From NCBI GenBank assembly GCA_038501625.1, contig JAZAYU010000008.1:8990938-9054937 (forward strand): 64,000 bases of DNA, written 5' to 3'. The DNA comes from Corbicula japonica. Its lineage: Eukaryota > Mollusca > Bivalvia > Venerida > Cyrenidae. Positions 43,101-52,819 of the stretch are shown here, piece after piece. Both the position numbers and the translations under genes were made by a program. The number at the start of each line of letters is the position of its first letter. The stretch's first letter is position 1. Below the pieces are notes generated by a model. The model was given only the letters and a program-made list of their open reading frames with translations, did not search any database and had not been told where the DNA came from.

Positions 43101-45145
43101 CATATTTGTCATGTTTGGAAAAAAGGTTATTGTGTCAGCTTCACATTGGCCTCGAGCAATAGATCCATCATGTCCAACTGCTGCTATGCTCTTGATCAGA
43201 CATCGTTTGATCATTGTGCAAAGCCGTATTATCGCTGAAAGTCTAAGCGCAAAAATATCGTACATGCAAATAACATATATTAACGTACTTACTGACATTA
43301 GTAATGAGTTGGTTATCTGTGTAATCAAAGATCATGTAATCCCTAGTATTGTTGACGATAATGATCAGTGCAGCCCGGTTGTTCAAATTATCATAATATT
43401 CCTCGGCAATCAAGGTATACTGTTTGTCTAAAATGTTCGCTTCTACTCGAACTTGGAAAGTGTCAGGGAAGTAGGGTATCGCAGGCATCCTTAAGCCAGG
43501 ATCTGTAAAGTGAAATTTGTGTCTTGTTTAACTACAATATGAGTTTCTCTGTGACCATTCGGGTGTAAAGAGTCTAAATTGTATATTAAGATGCGCCAAT
43601 ATGCATGTAATGAGAAAGACTACTCAGTTATACCAGAGCAACTTCATACAGGCTGTTGTAAGAAAATTGAGAATTTTGTGAAACCGAATTTTTGTTGAAG
43701 TTCCGTTAATATTTATCACTACTCCAGCTTCTATTTTATTAATATTTACCAATAGGCTGTTCCATAATTAAACTGATCGACTAGTCAACTTGGCACATTA
43801 TTACCAGGATGGCCATACCACGTGGTTTGTGAAGTCATTTTTTATATTACGGCAAGAAAAAAACATCGATTCAAAACTTCGAAGCCTTCCTTGTAAAGTA
43901 TTTTATTTGTTCACGATTTTGGACGAAATTTAGCGCATTCTAAGTGGAAAGTTAAACGCTACCCACGGTTGTCAATACATTTGTCGCCTTGTGTCAACTT
44001 TTGCCTGTGGTTCGGGGCATATCCTTTCCACATCCATAACGTATTTAAACGTGACAAAATTTTGACTTCCGAAATCCCGACCCTGTTTTAAGGGGGGACG
44101 CCCGAAACGTATTTAAACGCAACAAAAAAAAATCGCTTTTCAAAACCCGACCCTGGAAACCCGTCGATTTTTATTTCTTTTTATTAAAAAGTCCTTACTT
44201 TGGCTGTTATTTAGAAGAACACGGAATCATTGATCAGTATTTTAACACTATTAGTCCTTTGAACGCATCGCATATTTTCTCTCAAATATCATTTAGTAAG
44301 ATATTGATTACATTTGACTTAGATAATCTGATAAGAAAATTAGTGATTTTAAAAAGTCAAATTTTAAGAAAAAAATCTAATTACATTGTTGCTGTTTCTT
44401 CATCTTTTATTGTCAAAATAAAAAAGTGGCTCCAAAACAGTTATCCATTATGTTAGAAAATACCTATATCTACCTAGTAATTACTTAAAAATGACATTTT
44501 TATGCAATGACATAAAATAATGACTGTTCAATAGGACACTTTCAATGAATTTATGAGTTGTCATGATTCGGTCGCTTAATCTCTAGGTCATACTAAGAAG
44601 GCAGGGAGTGTTCGTCAACAGCTATAACAAGTAAAATAAAATAACTAAACTGTGTCTGCTTCGCCTCTCTGTATTTCTTTCTTTCTTATATACGTGTATA
44701 TATAAATATTTCCATCAACGCCGTTTATCTTTTTTAAAGATATTTCTTGTTATCTCTCCCCTCAGAGTGCGCTAAATTTCGTCGAAAATGGTTAGCTTAT
44801 AAAATATGTACAAGGCTTGGAAATATTTTTGAGAAAGTTTGAGAATTCGTGAGGGTGCAATGACGGCAGTAGACGGCCCTTAAAATTATGATGAAAAAGC
44901 ATAATAATACGTTATAATGTCAGTTAAAGTTTAAATCCGGTTACAAGTTGATCGCATTTTATCGTTGCACTGAGCTACAGAGATAACAAGGTGACAATTT
45001 TTTTAAATAAAGTCGAATACTTACAGGTCGGATCTACTTGTGTGGTATTTGGTGCAGCACAAGTAGCTGGATATATGTACTGTGCCTGTGCTTGCTCAGT
45101 TACCCAGCATGTTATAACAACCAGTGTTATACCTGTTAACCACAT
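28085..45145 (-). CDS. Gene 2: paralogue of gene 1 without PAN-like exon; in-frame stop in exon 10 (possible pseudogene)
   Basis: Fourteen minus-strand exons: 45025-45145, 43293-43502, 41655-41794, 40954-41062, 38812-38960, 38140-38262, 37153-37264, 36776-36909, 32085-32192, 31217-31306, 30233-30356, 29150-29323, 28652-28761 and 28085-28183. They sum to 1803 bases, 600 sense positions plus a stop if the internal TAA is ignored. Order, phase and nearly all exon lengths equal those of gene 1, so the two are a tandem duplication. The product would be a secreted protein with two LolA/ependymin-like domains and a short C-terminal extension. The PAN-like exon is absent, exon 8 is 17 codons shorter, and exon 10 has TAA at 31262-31264 (codon 417). 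Skipping that 90-base exon would restore about 570 residues. Introns carry many mobile elements. It may be a pseudogene or a diverged, alternatively spliced copy; the sequence cannot decide. Confidence 0.8.
28652..28761 (-). CDS. Gene 2 coding exon 13
   Basis: 110 bases, phase 1 to 0. It encodes GTAQSQGLNMKLADAWNSLI and NDVATGNFQIKVSINGQ. In gene 1 the PAN-like cassette lies between exon 12 and the expected position of this exon; the gene 1 counterpart would be left of the window. Donor GTAGGA. Confidence 0.8.
29150..29323 (-). CDS. Gene 2 coding exon 12
   Basis: 174 bases, phase 1 to 1. It encodes LLKYQDQFISSITDRISHVA, HVSHLRIQNTHF and FFVATLLEVPNPL. Donor GTATGT as in gene 1. Confidence 0.86.
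30233..30356 (-). CDS. Gene 2 coding exon 11
   Basis: 124 bases, phase 0 to 1. It encodes IGYAATYNFYEFNSEEPSHD and FSLAGCFGNFTSTSFIIGF. The frame is still open downstream of the exon 10 stop, as are exons 12-14, which argues against a long-dead gene. Confidence 0.85.
30985..31162 (+). mobile_element. 3' fragment of the RT element (copy P3)
   Basis: It contains the GGGAGGCTGTGTTTT block and a diverged terminal motif (GGCTATTCCTAATAAGCATAT) shared with the other copies. It lies in intron 10 of gene 2, just beside the decaying exon 10. Confidence 0.55.
31217..31306 (-). pseudogene. Gene 2 exon 10 with in-frame stop codon
   Basis: 90 bases aligned without gaps to gene 1 exon 10: QQWSLNNMPGPNQL, then TAA (31262-31264), then IIDIPVQMRIFTPDS. 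The donor is GTAATG instead of GTAAGT. Both changes suggest this exon is decaying. Because it is phase 0-0, skipping it preserves the frame. Confidence 0.8.
32085..32192 (-). CDS. Gene 2 coding exon 9, followed by a GC-AG intron
   Basis: 108 bases, phase 0 to 0. It encodes RTVRGILCGVFASNRTDF and EFLFMN. LCD of gene 1 has become LCG. The donor is GCAAGT as in gene 1. Confidence 0.82.
33170..33450 (-). mobile_element. 3' fragment of the RT element (copy P4)
   Basis: It matches the 3' tail of copies at 18598-18900 and 53850-54245: GGGAGGCTGTGTTTT-like block and the terminal GATATGCATAT motif, reading on the minus strand. No coding part is left. It lies in intron 8 of gene 2. Confidence 0.6.
33721..33749 (+). 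promoter_or_regulatory. Candidate transposase promoter: CRE-like site and TATA box
   Basis: TGACGTCA (33721-33728) is followed by TATATAAG (33742-33749), about 40 bases upstream of the start codon. A three-codon upstream frame ATG-AAT-TGA (33770-33778) precedes the main ATG. Function is inferred from motif and position. Confidence 0.45.
33785..35871 (+). CDS. pogo/Tigger-like transposase with C-terminal PHD-type zinc finger; second catalytic Asp replaced by Val
   Basis: Exon 2 is open from 34114 to the TAA at 35869-35871. Its first ATG is not at its start; a tiny exon ATG-GAG-ATT-CGG-AAG (33785-33799) followed by GTAAAA joins in frame at the TTACAG acceptor at 34113, giving about 590 residues. 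Domains in order: psq-type helix-turn-helix (TTRGSYRAYD to about residue 60), CENP-B-like DNA-binding region (to about 130), DDE catalytic core (about 170-335), a basic low-complexity region (NKKRPP), and a PHD-like finger near the end (CVVC, CDKCSGWVH, C, CPSC). Catalytic residues: D181 in NVDEKG and D326 in LKPLDISCF are present, but the usual YDGH motif reads YVGH (V290, codon GTC at 34966-34968). Such enzymes cut and paste the element; this copy should be catalytically dead unless the base is an error. The open frame is otherwise intact. The two-exon start is inference. Confidence 0.85.
36776..36909 (-). CDS. Gene 2 coding exon 8, 17 codons shorter than in gene 1
   Basis: 134 bases, phase 1 to 0. 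It encodes AYAVEKTSGNCSIMSANALA and AYLDNTTYTYEGT. Both ends align with gene 1, but the middle (the VQISV part) is missing, a 51-base in-frame loss. Donor is GTAGGA, weaker than GTATGT in gene 1. Confidence 0.82.
37153..37264 (-). CDS. Gene 2 coding exon 7
   Basis: 112 bases, phase 0 to 1. It encodes VYYDHDNGMIRYDFKPIM and NPVTVIHELST, matching exon 7 of gene 1. Acceptor TTGCAG, donor GTACTT. Confidence 0.85.
38140..38262 (-). CDS. Gene 2 coding exon 6
   Basis: 123 bases, phase 0 to 0. It encodes TPPGTICQGRIQKRKIPMFS then GQYSYREEVADTLGHQVV. Donor GTAAGT. Confidence 0.86.
38812..38960 (-). CDS. Gene 2 coding exon 5
   Basis: 149 bases, phase 1 to 0. It encodes AYNWTVPDFSSQTPVRAEVT and HHIYEYFDYRNRIWADD. 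Over 100 consecutive bases are nearly identical to exon 5 of gene 1, more than in other exons, which may reflect gene conversion. Confidence 0.87.
39338..40055. mobile_element. Foldback MITE with TA flanks and a nested repeat, in intron 4 of gene 2
   Basis: The ends TCCAGATAATGAGAATCG and the inverse of CCCAGATAATGAGAATCG are bordered by TA (39336-39337; 40056-40057). The two arms are inverted copies over about 240 bases each. The left arm is interrupted at about 39373-39583 by a copy of repeat R1. Confidence 0.75.
39373..39583 (+). repeat. Repeat R1 copy nested in the foldback MITE
   Basis: Contains GGGAACTTTGAAG, CACGACAAATATGAAAATAT and CAATATTTACACCAATAAACA shared with the copies at 2721, 26680 and 27328. 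It is absent from the opposite arm, so it came later. Confidence 0.72.
40954..41062 (-). CDS. Gene 2 coding exon 4: VRGILCDWW motif
   Basis: 109 bases, phase 0 to 1. It encodes TYKGTKVVRGILCDWWQSCM and SNFTLDYYFS, almost identical to gene 1, which argues for selective constraint or recent duplication of this block. Confidence 0.87.
41287..41508. mobile_element. 222-bp MITE with GGGGCGCGTCA termini, intron 3 of gene 2
   Basis: The ends GGGGCGCGTCACGGGAAAA and the inverse GGGGCGCGTCATGGGAAAA match at 18 of 19 bases. The interior is AT-rich and carries a TGACGTCA near the left end. No target duplication is evident, so the superfamily is not assigned. Confidence 0.75.
41655..41794 (-). CDS. Gene 2 coding exon 3
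   Basis: 140 bases, phase 1 to 0. It encodes NSNCSVTTLQYDANRQMLEM and GTGAGGVPHVYGTNQAWQLA. Donor GTATGT. Confidence 0.86.
42515..42805 (+). repeat. 95-bp tandem repeat, three copies (intron 2 of gene 2)
   Basis: CAGACGCATGTGTTTCCAGC recurs at 42558, 42653 and 42748, with TACTCTGAAGCTACC before each. The first copy is the most diverged. Confidence 0.9.
43293..43502 (-). CDS. Gene 2 coding exon 2
   Basis: 210 bases, phase 1 to 1, identical in length to gene 1. It encodes IPYFPDTFQVRVEANILDKQ and EEYYDNLNNRAALIIIV. Donor GTAAGT, acceptor TTTACAG. Confidence 0.87.
44665..44765 (+). repeat. Dispersed repeat paired with 54395-54490
   Basis: TTTCCATCAACGCCGTTTAT followed by CTTTTTTAAAGATATTTCTT, the inverse of the downstream copy. 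Class unknown. Confidence 0.7.
45025..45145 (-). CDS. Gene 2 coding exon 1: signal peptide
   Basis: It encodes MWLTGITLVVITCWVTEQ and then QYIYPATCAAPNTTQVDPT. ATG sits right after a TTTTAG acceptor; the donor is GTAAGT and exit phase 1. Hydrophobic core and cleavage-like AQA match gene 1. Confidence 0.87.
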
Positions 45146-45329
45146 CTAAAAGATTGGGAAAAAAAGCCGTGTAACTTAATTCATTTAAGATCATTATAAA
45201 TGTGATAGATGCAGTGTTGTATTAAGGGATAAAGATGATTTTGGCAGATGTATGTATCTTCAAATTTAAAGGATCACATTACATCCTACATTGTAGATAT
45301 TGTTTTGTGAAAGTTTGAGAAATTTTGAT

Positions 45330-46060
45330 AATACAAAAGTAAATTTGCGGATGTGCGGCGGGTGTCCGTCCGTTCGTAACCACCTTGTCCAATCAATACC
45401 TAGACATAGCTTTCCCCTTATGGTCCTCAACTTTGGTAGAGAGGTTTGTCATCACCTTTAGATCAATCCTATTAATTTAAGGTTAGTAGGTCAAGTGACC
45501 TTCGACAAAAAAATCCTTGTCCTACCAATAACTAGACAAAGATTTAATCTGTGGTCATCAGATTTGGTAGTGAATTTCGATCGTACCTGTACACGACCCT
45601 AATCGATTTTGATGTGAGTAATTAAAGGTCAAGGTCACTTTCAACACAAAATTTTTGTCTGATCAAAGACTTCACAGCCACTTTACAACTGTCCTCATTT
45701 TGAATGGAAGTTGGTCATTATATGAAGATGAGCCCTTTTTAGATCGAGGTCAGGTCTAAGGTCAAGGTCATAGACCTTCCACACAAAAACTATGTCTGAA
45801 AAAAAAAACTAGAACACGATTTCATCTAAGGACCTCAATTGAAAGGAGATATTAGACATCACCCCTATTGATTTTCAGGTTAGTAAGTAAAAGGTCAAGG
45901 TCAATGCGACCTTTCATACAAACATGTTCTCTTTACCAATAACTACTTAACGATTTAGCCTACGATCCTCCATATCGATCGGTAAAGAGATTTGTCATCA
46001 CATGTACATGAATACTATTCATTTTACGCAATTTCTCAAAGGTCAATGCCAAATTGACAT
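45330..46060. repeat. Degenerate interspersed/tandem repeat rich in AAGGTCAAGGTCA
   Basis: Several diverged 150-170 base units with CCAATAACTAGACAAAGATTT, a TTGGTAGAGAGGTTTGTCATC element and AAGGTCAAGGTCA. Related in style to the array at 61090. No coding content seen. Confidence 0.6.
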
Positions 46061-47089
46061 TCAATGCAAAAATATTGAAAATGATTTGGGTGATCAATAA
46101 CAACAGTTTACTATCCATTTGGAGTGCATACATGTTTTACAAACATCTCTTGTTAACGCTAATTCTTATCCGAATTCAACATTTGTCACTTATCCGTTGC
46201 CTTATAAGAAAGTTAACTCGTAGAGAATGTTTTAGGCAGTTAAGTTCAAAACCTTTATCACAGTGTCTAAGCGTAAAGTTAACCGAAACGGAAGTTGATG
46301 ATCAGTACGCCGATGATCACATAGTTGCTTACAGAAAAACAATTATTTGTAAAATTTATTCAAATTAAACGTGTTTTTTGCAGAAATTATTGTTTTATAA
46401 TAAGTACATCGTTGATTTATAGTCTTACTGTGATCTTGAAGTCTTTAACTAACGGCTAGTTAAACTGCAATCTGTAATCTTATCACACTTGATCAGTACA
46501 AAATGGGGAAAAAGAGGGAGAAAATCTGCATTTGTGACCTCATATTTTAAAACGTATATATTTGAAAGGTATATAATTTTATTTGACTTCCCGTGAAAGA
46601 AAAATCCTTTCCAACGCTCACAAAATGCGTTGAACGGTGATTGAACGAATTAGCACCGAGAAAATGGTCTCAACTGAAAAGCATCAATGAAGCAAGAACT
46701 TGTTAAAGGAATCAATCAAAGAAATCAACCAAATCTAATGTAATATTTATCAAAAATAAAACCTTATATGATCACATTTTAGAACTGACAAGCAAGTTTT
46801 GAGCTATAAATTGATAGGTTCTTTACTCTGATCTATTGTTGATCCATATGAACGAATTGGTACACTTTGCAAATAAGACACCGATAATTGCTAGAAAACC
46901 TAAATCCCCTGATTGTGCCATTAAATAAAACCTTGTATAATCCTGCTGAAATCCCTGCCGGTGTTGGCAAAATATACATTATGCACAAATATTATCCAAT
47001 TTTATAAAGACATTAACAATCTGGTATTTGACAGGAAAATTCCATTAAGTGGTTTCAGATTTTGAAATCCACCACTTCGTGACTGAACT

Positions 47090-48272
47090 TATAGGTATAC
47101 CCAAAAATATAGATACGTAATAAATCCTACAAAAAGCCAGGTACTACTTTTCGGTAAGCGCTCTAGACTACAACCGACATTAACATTTAAACTCGGCTCT
47201 GAAAATATCGCCCAGACGAGACAAGCAAAACATCTTGGTATATTTTTAAACGATAAGCTTACAGATACCGACAAAGTTGAAAATGCTACACGGAAAGCAA
47301 AGTCCTCCCTCTTCTCTCTGTTATCTATAAAGATTAACTCAACTTATCTAAATCCTATCACGTCAGCTTCACTTGTAAGTAGAATATGTATACCACAACT
47401 ACTATATGGCTGTGAACTTTGGAGTAACTTAAAACAATTTGAATATGATAAATTAGATAAATTTCAAAGACTTGCCGCTAAAAAGATTCAAAAATTCCAT
47501 ATAAGAACAAGAACTGACATGTGTTTAAGCATGCTTGGATGGAAAAACATTGTTTATGAAATCGATTACCGAAAACTAGTATTTCTATGCAATTTATGCC
47601 ATTTACCTGATCAAGTACTGATTTCGCATGTTTTCAACGCGCGCCTATCAATTTATGTTTGTTCTGCAGTTAAACAGCAAAAAGGATTCATTCCTGATGT
47701 TATAAGAATACTTGACAAATATAATCTTTCACATGTTTTAATTAACTAAATTCAGACAGGTGTATTTCCAAACAAAAAAGCTTGGAAAGTAACATGCAGA
47801 AACTTAATAAGAAACCACGAAACTCTTAAATGGTCAGAAAGATTAAATAAAGATAATGACTTCGAAAGATTTAAATTTCTGCATACCAATATTGAGCATG
47901 CTATAATATGGGAGTGCGCGAACGATTCAAAAAGTCTATTTAATGCACATAAAATCAGCAGACTGTGGATAAATAAGCCATTTTACCAAAATAATAGTTT
48001 TCTTTGTTCAAAATGCGGAATAATCTCACAAGATGCAATGAAGCACTGCGCTCTGGAATGTCCAGCGACAGGAGATAAAACAATCTCATTTTTTTCATAA
48101 GATCTCTGTAATATTTGGTCAGTCTGTCACAATAGAACTAAACAGTAATGATAATGAAACAAAATTCCAAAAACTTATTGGCCGACGAATTTCAGCAATT
48201 ACTAACCGCAATGTTCACAAGCACTTCCTAAGAATTGCAATTCAATATATCATAGACACTTTTAACTCGTAT
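47090..48272 (+). pseudogene. 3' part of a LINE ORF in the 5' UTR intron of gene 2
   Basis: One long frame runs INPTKSQVLLFGKRSRLQ, QAKHLGIFLNDKLTDTDKV, SRICIPQLLYGCELWSNLKQ to SHVLIN, then a TAA at 47747-47749, and continues in the same frame IQTGVFPNKKAWKVTCRNLI up to the zinc knuckle CSKCGIISQDAMKHCALECP. A frameshift near 48090 follows, and the end reads GRRISAITNRNVHKHFLRIA. This is the post-RT region and cysteine-rich end of a LINE polyprotein. Few disabling changes suggest a fairly young 5'-truncated insertion. Confidence 0.78.
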
Positions 48273-48274
48273 TA

Positions 48275-50455
48275 AAACTACATATTCGAACTTTAAACAA
48301 TATTGCAATCAGAAAAACTCACTTTTTAATTCTGTTGTGACATGTAAAATGCAATCTGCGTCGTTTTGTTTGTTGGTAAACAAATGAATTGTAAGCAATT
48401 TCGCAGATTGCTGTGCTGTACGTATATCATGTGTAAACCATTTTTGCGTTGGTACAAATGTTATGTGTAGACTTATGTCAAAAGTGATAAGGCTGGACAT
48501 GGAGACCGGTCTCGGATCTCGGGCGTTTGGTCCTTGGGGTTTGGGACTGGTGTCCGATCACAGCTTTATAACCATCAGCCAAATTTGCATCGCTTTGTTG
48601 TTGGTACAGATGTAATGTGCAGACAATGTTACGTTGCTCGTTGTTGGTAAAAATGTTATACGTAAACAATTTTGTGTCGCTTGGTTGTGTGGCACATATG
48701 TGATGTGCTGACAATTTTGCATCTTTGTTGAGTTGTAAATATGTGGTGAATAAATTTTATAATGTCGCTTTATTGCTATTAAGGTACATATGGGATGTGC
48801 TGATAAGTTTGCATCACTCTGTAATTTGGTGCATAATTATGGGATGTGCAGGTAATAGTGCGTCGCTCTATTGTTTGGTTCACATCTGATGTGCATACAA
48901 TATTGCGCCGCTCTCTTATGTGGCATGCATGTGATATGTAAACCACTAGGTATGGTCTGCTGTGATGCACATATCTTATGTACAAACCTCTATGAGTTGT
49001 TATGTTGTGAGGTAATTAATAATTTGTTGTATAGATCACTGTGTCTTTTTTGTTGTCTTGTATATATGTGATGTATAACTCAATTTCACCATTTCATTTC
49101 ACTTTATGTATCACCATCATTTGTAACACAATTGCATGTTTTTCTTCTCCTATATTTGTATGCCATGCTAATCACTTTGTGGAAATAAAGAGAATATAAG
49201 TTAGTCTACAATTACCTCTGCATCTGCTAAGAACTTCATGTTTTAGGTCGTTAAAATGTCGAGTTGGATATCATTTTGGCCGACTTTCATTGGTAGATTT
49301 CAGGGATTATGTTAATTTGATTGGAGCATTCTATAAAATCTTTAGAAACTATGGTTGAAGTACTAACGCGTATTTGACCAGCTATATTATGGCTTCTACT
49401 GTTCGCACTTCAGAAAAGAAATGAAAACATTACAGCGGGCCTTTACATATCTTACACGGTCTTACCACTGATATAGCCTTGTTGGACTATAGTCGGGTTT
49501 TTTTCACGCCTCCTTTCCCGAAGAGCTATCATAAGATTTAAAAACAAATCTGACTTTGAAACAGAAGCCAAGATCAGTTATTTTATTTAACAATTGTATT
49601 ATTAAAAGAATGAGCAAATTTGTTGAAAAAATATGCATTTTTCAGGTTCTCGTGCAAGAATTATTAAGGTGAACTGAAGCTAAAATGATAACCTGTCGAT
49701 ATAATCAGAAAGCATTAACTGGAACCATAAATTGTTAATGATCTGTTTGACAACTATGCGTACAGATGTTAGGCATCTGTTAACAACTAACGATCGCGTA
49801 CAGTTGCAACTATGCGTACAGTCTTATCATTTACAGTGACAGAAAGAAAGTATCATTTTCTCGTTGATAGGTCGTTCAAACTCAGGTCAACGAAGTACAC
49901 AAGTTGAATAAACGAATTTTCTCCCATACCAACACAAATATGGTCCAAAATCTATTTACACAAAGAAATTTGAACCAAAACGTCCCGTTTTGTTCAATAT
50001 TATGCTCCTATTTTCACTGATCGAGTTGGGAACGATGATGGATTATAACAATTCTAATCCTTCCTTTAAGTCTATATGATCACAGCGGGACTAACAATTA
50101 ACGTTGTACTTACCACAGAAATATTTTTTTCCAAATGCACATTAAATTTGGTTTATTTACCAATAAATAATTCGATGTCTCAGGTTTTTCTGTAAGCAAC
50201 TATGTGATCATCCACGTACGGATCAGCAACTTCCGTTACGGTTTACTGTACGCTTAGACACTGTGTTTATTGGAATTATGTATCGTTTATTTATACTAAT
50301 TGTACTAAAACGTCATTATGCTGCATTTAGGATAAAATTCAAATCGCTGTTGTTTTATGTTTACTATTCAACACATAAACGGATGTTTGCGAGTAAACTT
50401 TCGATTTGGGGTTAAAATTTGAATCATCAATATAAAAATAAGTTTGCGTTTTATG
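48275..50455. other. 5' UTR intron of gene 2, proximal part
   Basis: Between the LINE fragment and the non-coding first exon. It has short diverged direct repeats around 48340-49070 (TGTGTAAAC, TTGTTGGTACA, ATATGTGATGTG words about 60-100 bases apart), probably a decayed tandem array, and nothing coding. Confidence 0.45.
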
Positions 50456-50461
50456 ACTTAC

Positions 50462-50570
50462 CGTCTTATTACTTCAATTCCAAAATAACTGTAGAAGAAA
50501 TAAAAGCACAATGGATTACGTTAGTGATAATGGACTTTGGACCATGGGGAGGCTTGACACGAGATACATC
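50462..50570 (-). other. Gene 2 non-coding first exon (5' UTR) and core upstream region
   Basis: A GTAAGT donor (50456-50461, minus) ends a block that aligns over about 90 bases with 11951-12035, upstream of gene 1, including a shared segment near TGGACT.TGGACC.. GGGGAGG. It places the gene 2 transcription start more than 5 kb upstream of its ATG. The 5' limit is not defined; no clear TATA box is seen on this strand. Confidence 0.58.
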
Positions 50571-50579
50571 ATGCAAATA

Positions 50580-52635
50580 ACAATATGATGATAACAAAAA
50601 CTGATAATAGTTGTATATGGGAAAGTTCGATGATGATAAACAAGTAACCACGACCTGTAAACATTGGCTCCACTTCTTTATAAATCAGGTGAATTGAAAA
50701 AGAACTAGTGATACTTTCGAGGTGCAACTAACGAAAGGAGCTTCATGCAAAATTTAAACATAGACTGCGTGTTCATTTTATACCTTCTTTAACAACAATT
50801 TAAAGCCAGATTTCAACTGTCAAGAGCTACCGAGAGAACCTATGTCTTTATTTAAGACTGTTCAATCTTATAGCCTTGAACAATATGAATGGGTTTGTTA
50901 ACAAGGTGGCGATGCCTTAGACTGTGATTTATATACCAACTATAAGTAATTTTTCTCCAGCTACTTTGCTTATATGATTGAAATGAAATGTTGAGCTATG
51001 TGATTTACAATGATTTTTATTGAAAACTAATTAGAATGGATCACAGAAGTTTTGGTCCCAACAAGTTTCTTTACAAGCCACGACTTTCTATGGACTACCT
51101 ATCGAGCAGCTTCAACTCTGTGGGCGTCAGCCACTACTATTAGGTTAGGACTACGAAGTCCAACCGTATGGAGTTCCAACTCCTGTAAGCTCTATGAATC
51201 TTGATAACAGACTGTTCAATCTATGCTGCCTTCTCAGAGAAGCTGGGCTTCATAAGAGACTACGGCAGCAGTCGGAGGAACCGTACACTGTATATCTGAT
51301 TCTGCCTTTGTGTTACAACACTATATTTGTAGTACGTACTAAGTAACCTCTCTGAGGAGCAAGCTCTCACAGGGAACGCAGAAACCTTTCGGTAGCACAA
51401 AAATTGGCCTCGCTAACTACCTTAAGCCAGCCAGTTGGCCTCGCTAACTATCTTAAGCCAGCCAGTGTTGTATTACACAACTTCTTGTTGCATTTAAACA
51501 ACTTCTCGTTCTAAAAATTGAAACCGACCCCTTTATATTAACCTTATATTTAACAACACAATGGTTACAAGCTATGATACAATTTTACATAAGACCAAAA
51601 CGTCTTCAAAACGTCTTAAAATTACAAATTCACTAAATTTTAAAATTTTCACAAAATGACATTATCTATGTCAAGCAAAATCATTTAAAACAACTTCAAC
51701 CTAATTAAAACAATTATTATACATGAATTATTGATTTCATATACATTTATATATGTATATATATAATTAAACAGAAACTCAAAATCATTCCTGACATCAA
51801 CCATAGACCGTCGAAGACGGGTGATGCTCCCCGAATAGGTACTACAAATCGAATTCAATTAGTGACCCATGTGGATATGCTAGCGATCTCCGTAAACATC
51901 TGTTGAACTGCAACACTTCACAAAACCTGCCGCTCCAATCAGAAGACACTGCGTTCCACCTCCAAATAAGGTTCTGATGTCAATCAATTTTTTCGTCGCG
52001 GTGGGTTCATTCTCGTTGCTGATGTTGAAATGAAAATTTCATTTTGTAATGCCAGGCTGTCAACCAGATCATCTCCCAAATATAATAAATGTATAGAAAT
52101 ATTTTTGCAACAAATATAGGAGTTTTTGGATGATTTTGAGGCAAAATAAAGACGTTTGGAACTAAAAATAGTTTTATTTACTAGTACTTATACAAATGAT
52201 TTTCACCTGTGCATTTACTCTTTCTACAATAATTAACGCCAAAATGTCTACTGTAAAAATGAAGGAAACCATTAACTTTAACATCAGCACCATCAAGCAC
52301 ATCACCAGCATCTGAATGAGCATTCAAACAAGGGGGAAATGCAGAAACCTCAATAAAGCCAGTTTTTTGTCAGTTTTTTTTTGTCTTCTATGATATTTAG
52401 ATATATAGACAGTCTTCTATATATGCTGTTCACAGCAACGACCCATCCACTCATAGTCAAATTGCTTTGTGTGTAAAAATCTGGGTTACAATGTCCAAAA
52501 GGGTTCAGTCAAAAGTGACCCCAAGGCCTCACTTTGGACAAACTCTATTGAGAACCTGTAGGCAATACATAATAATATGCCCTTCACTATCCTAGAAGTT
52601 TGGAATAAATTATTTTAACATGATTCCATTTTTTA
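50580..52635. other. Non-coding stretch upstream of gene 2
   Basis: Apart from the 31-bp duplication at 51404 I see no gene. Distal regulatory sequence of gene 2 could lie here. Confidence 0.45.
51404..51465 (+). repeat. 31-bp tandem duplication
   Basis: TTGGCCTCGCTAACTA.CTTAAGCCAGCCAG twice with one mismatch. Confidence 0.92.
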
Positions 52636-52819
52636 TTTAATCTGCATGGAACAGTACTACGGTCAAATAAGTAAGTTAACCTTAATAGAAAGAATATTGC
52701 TACAAGTCTCAAAAGAAATGATAAAAACTTAATGAACATAGAGCATTTTTACAGATGGTTATTACGATAATTATACTTCATGGACCTGTCAAGTCCTTAT
52801 CCAGGCGCTCACATTTTTA

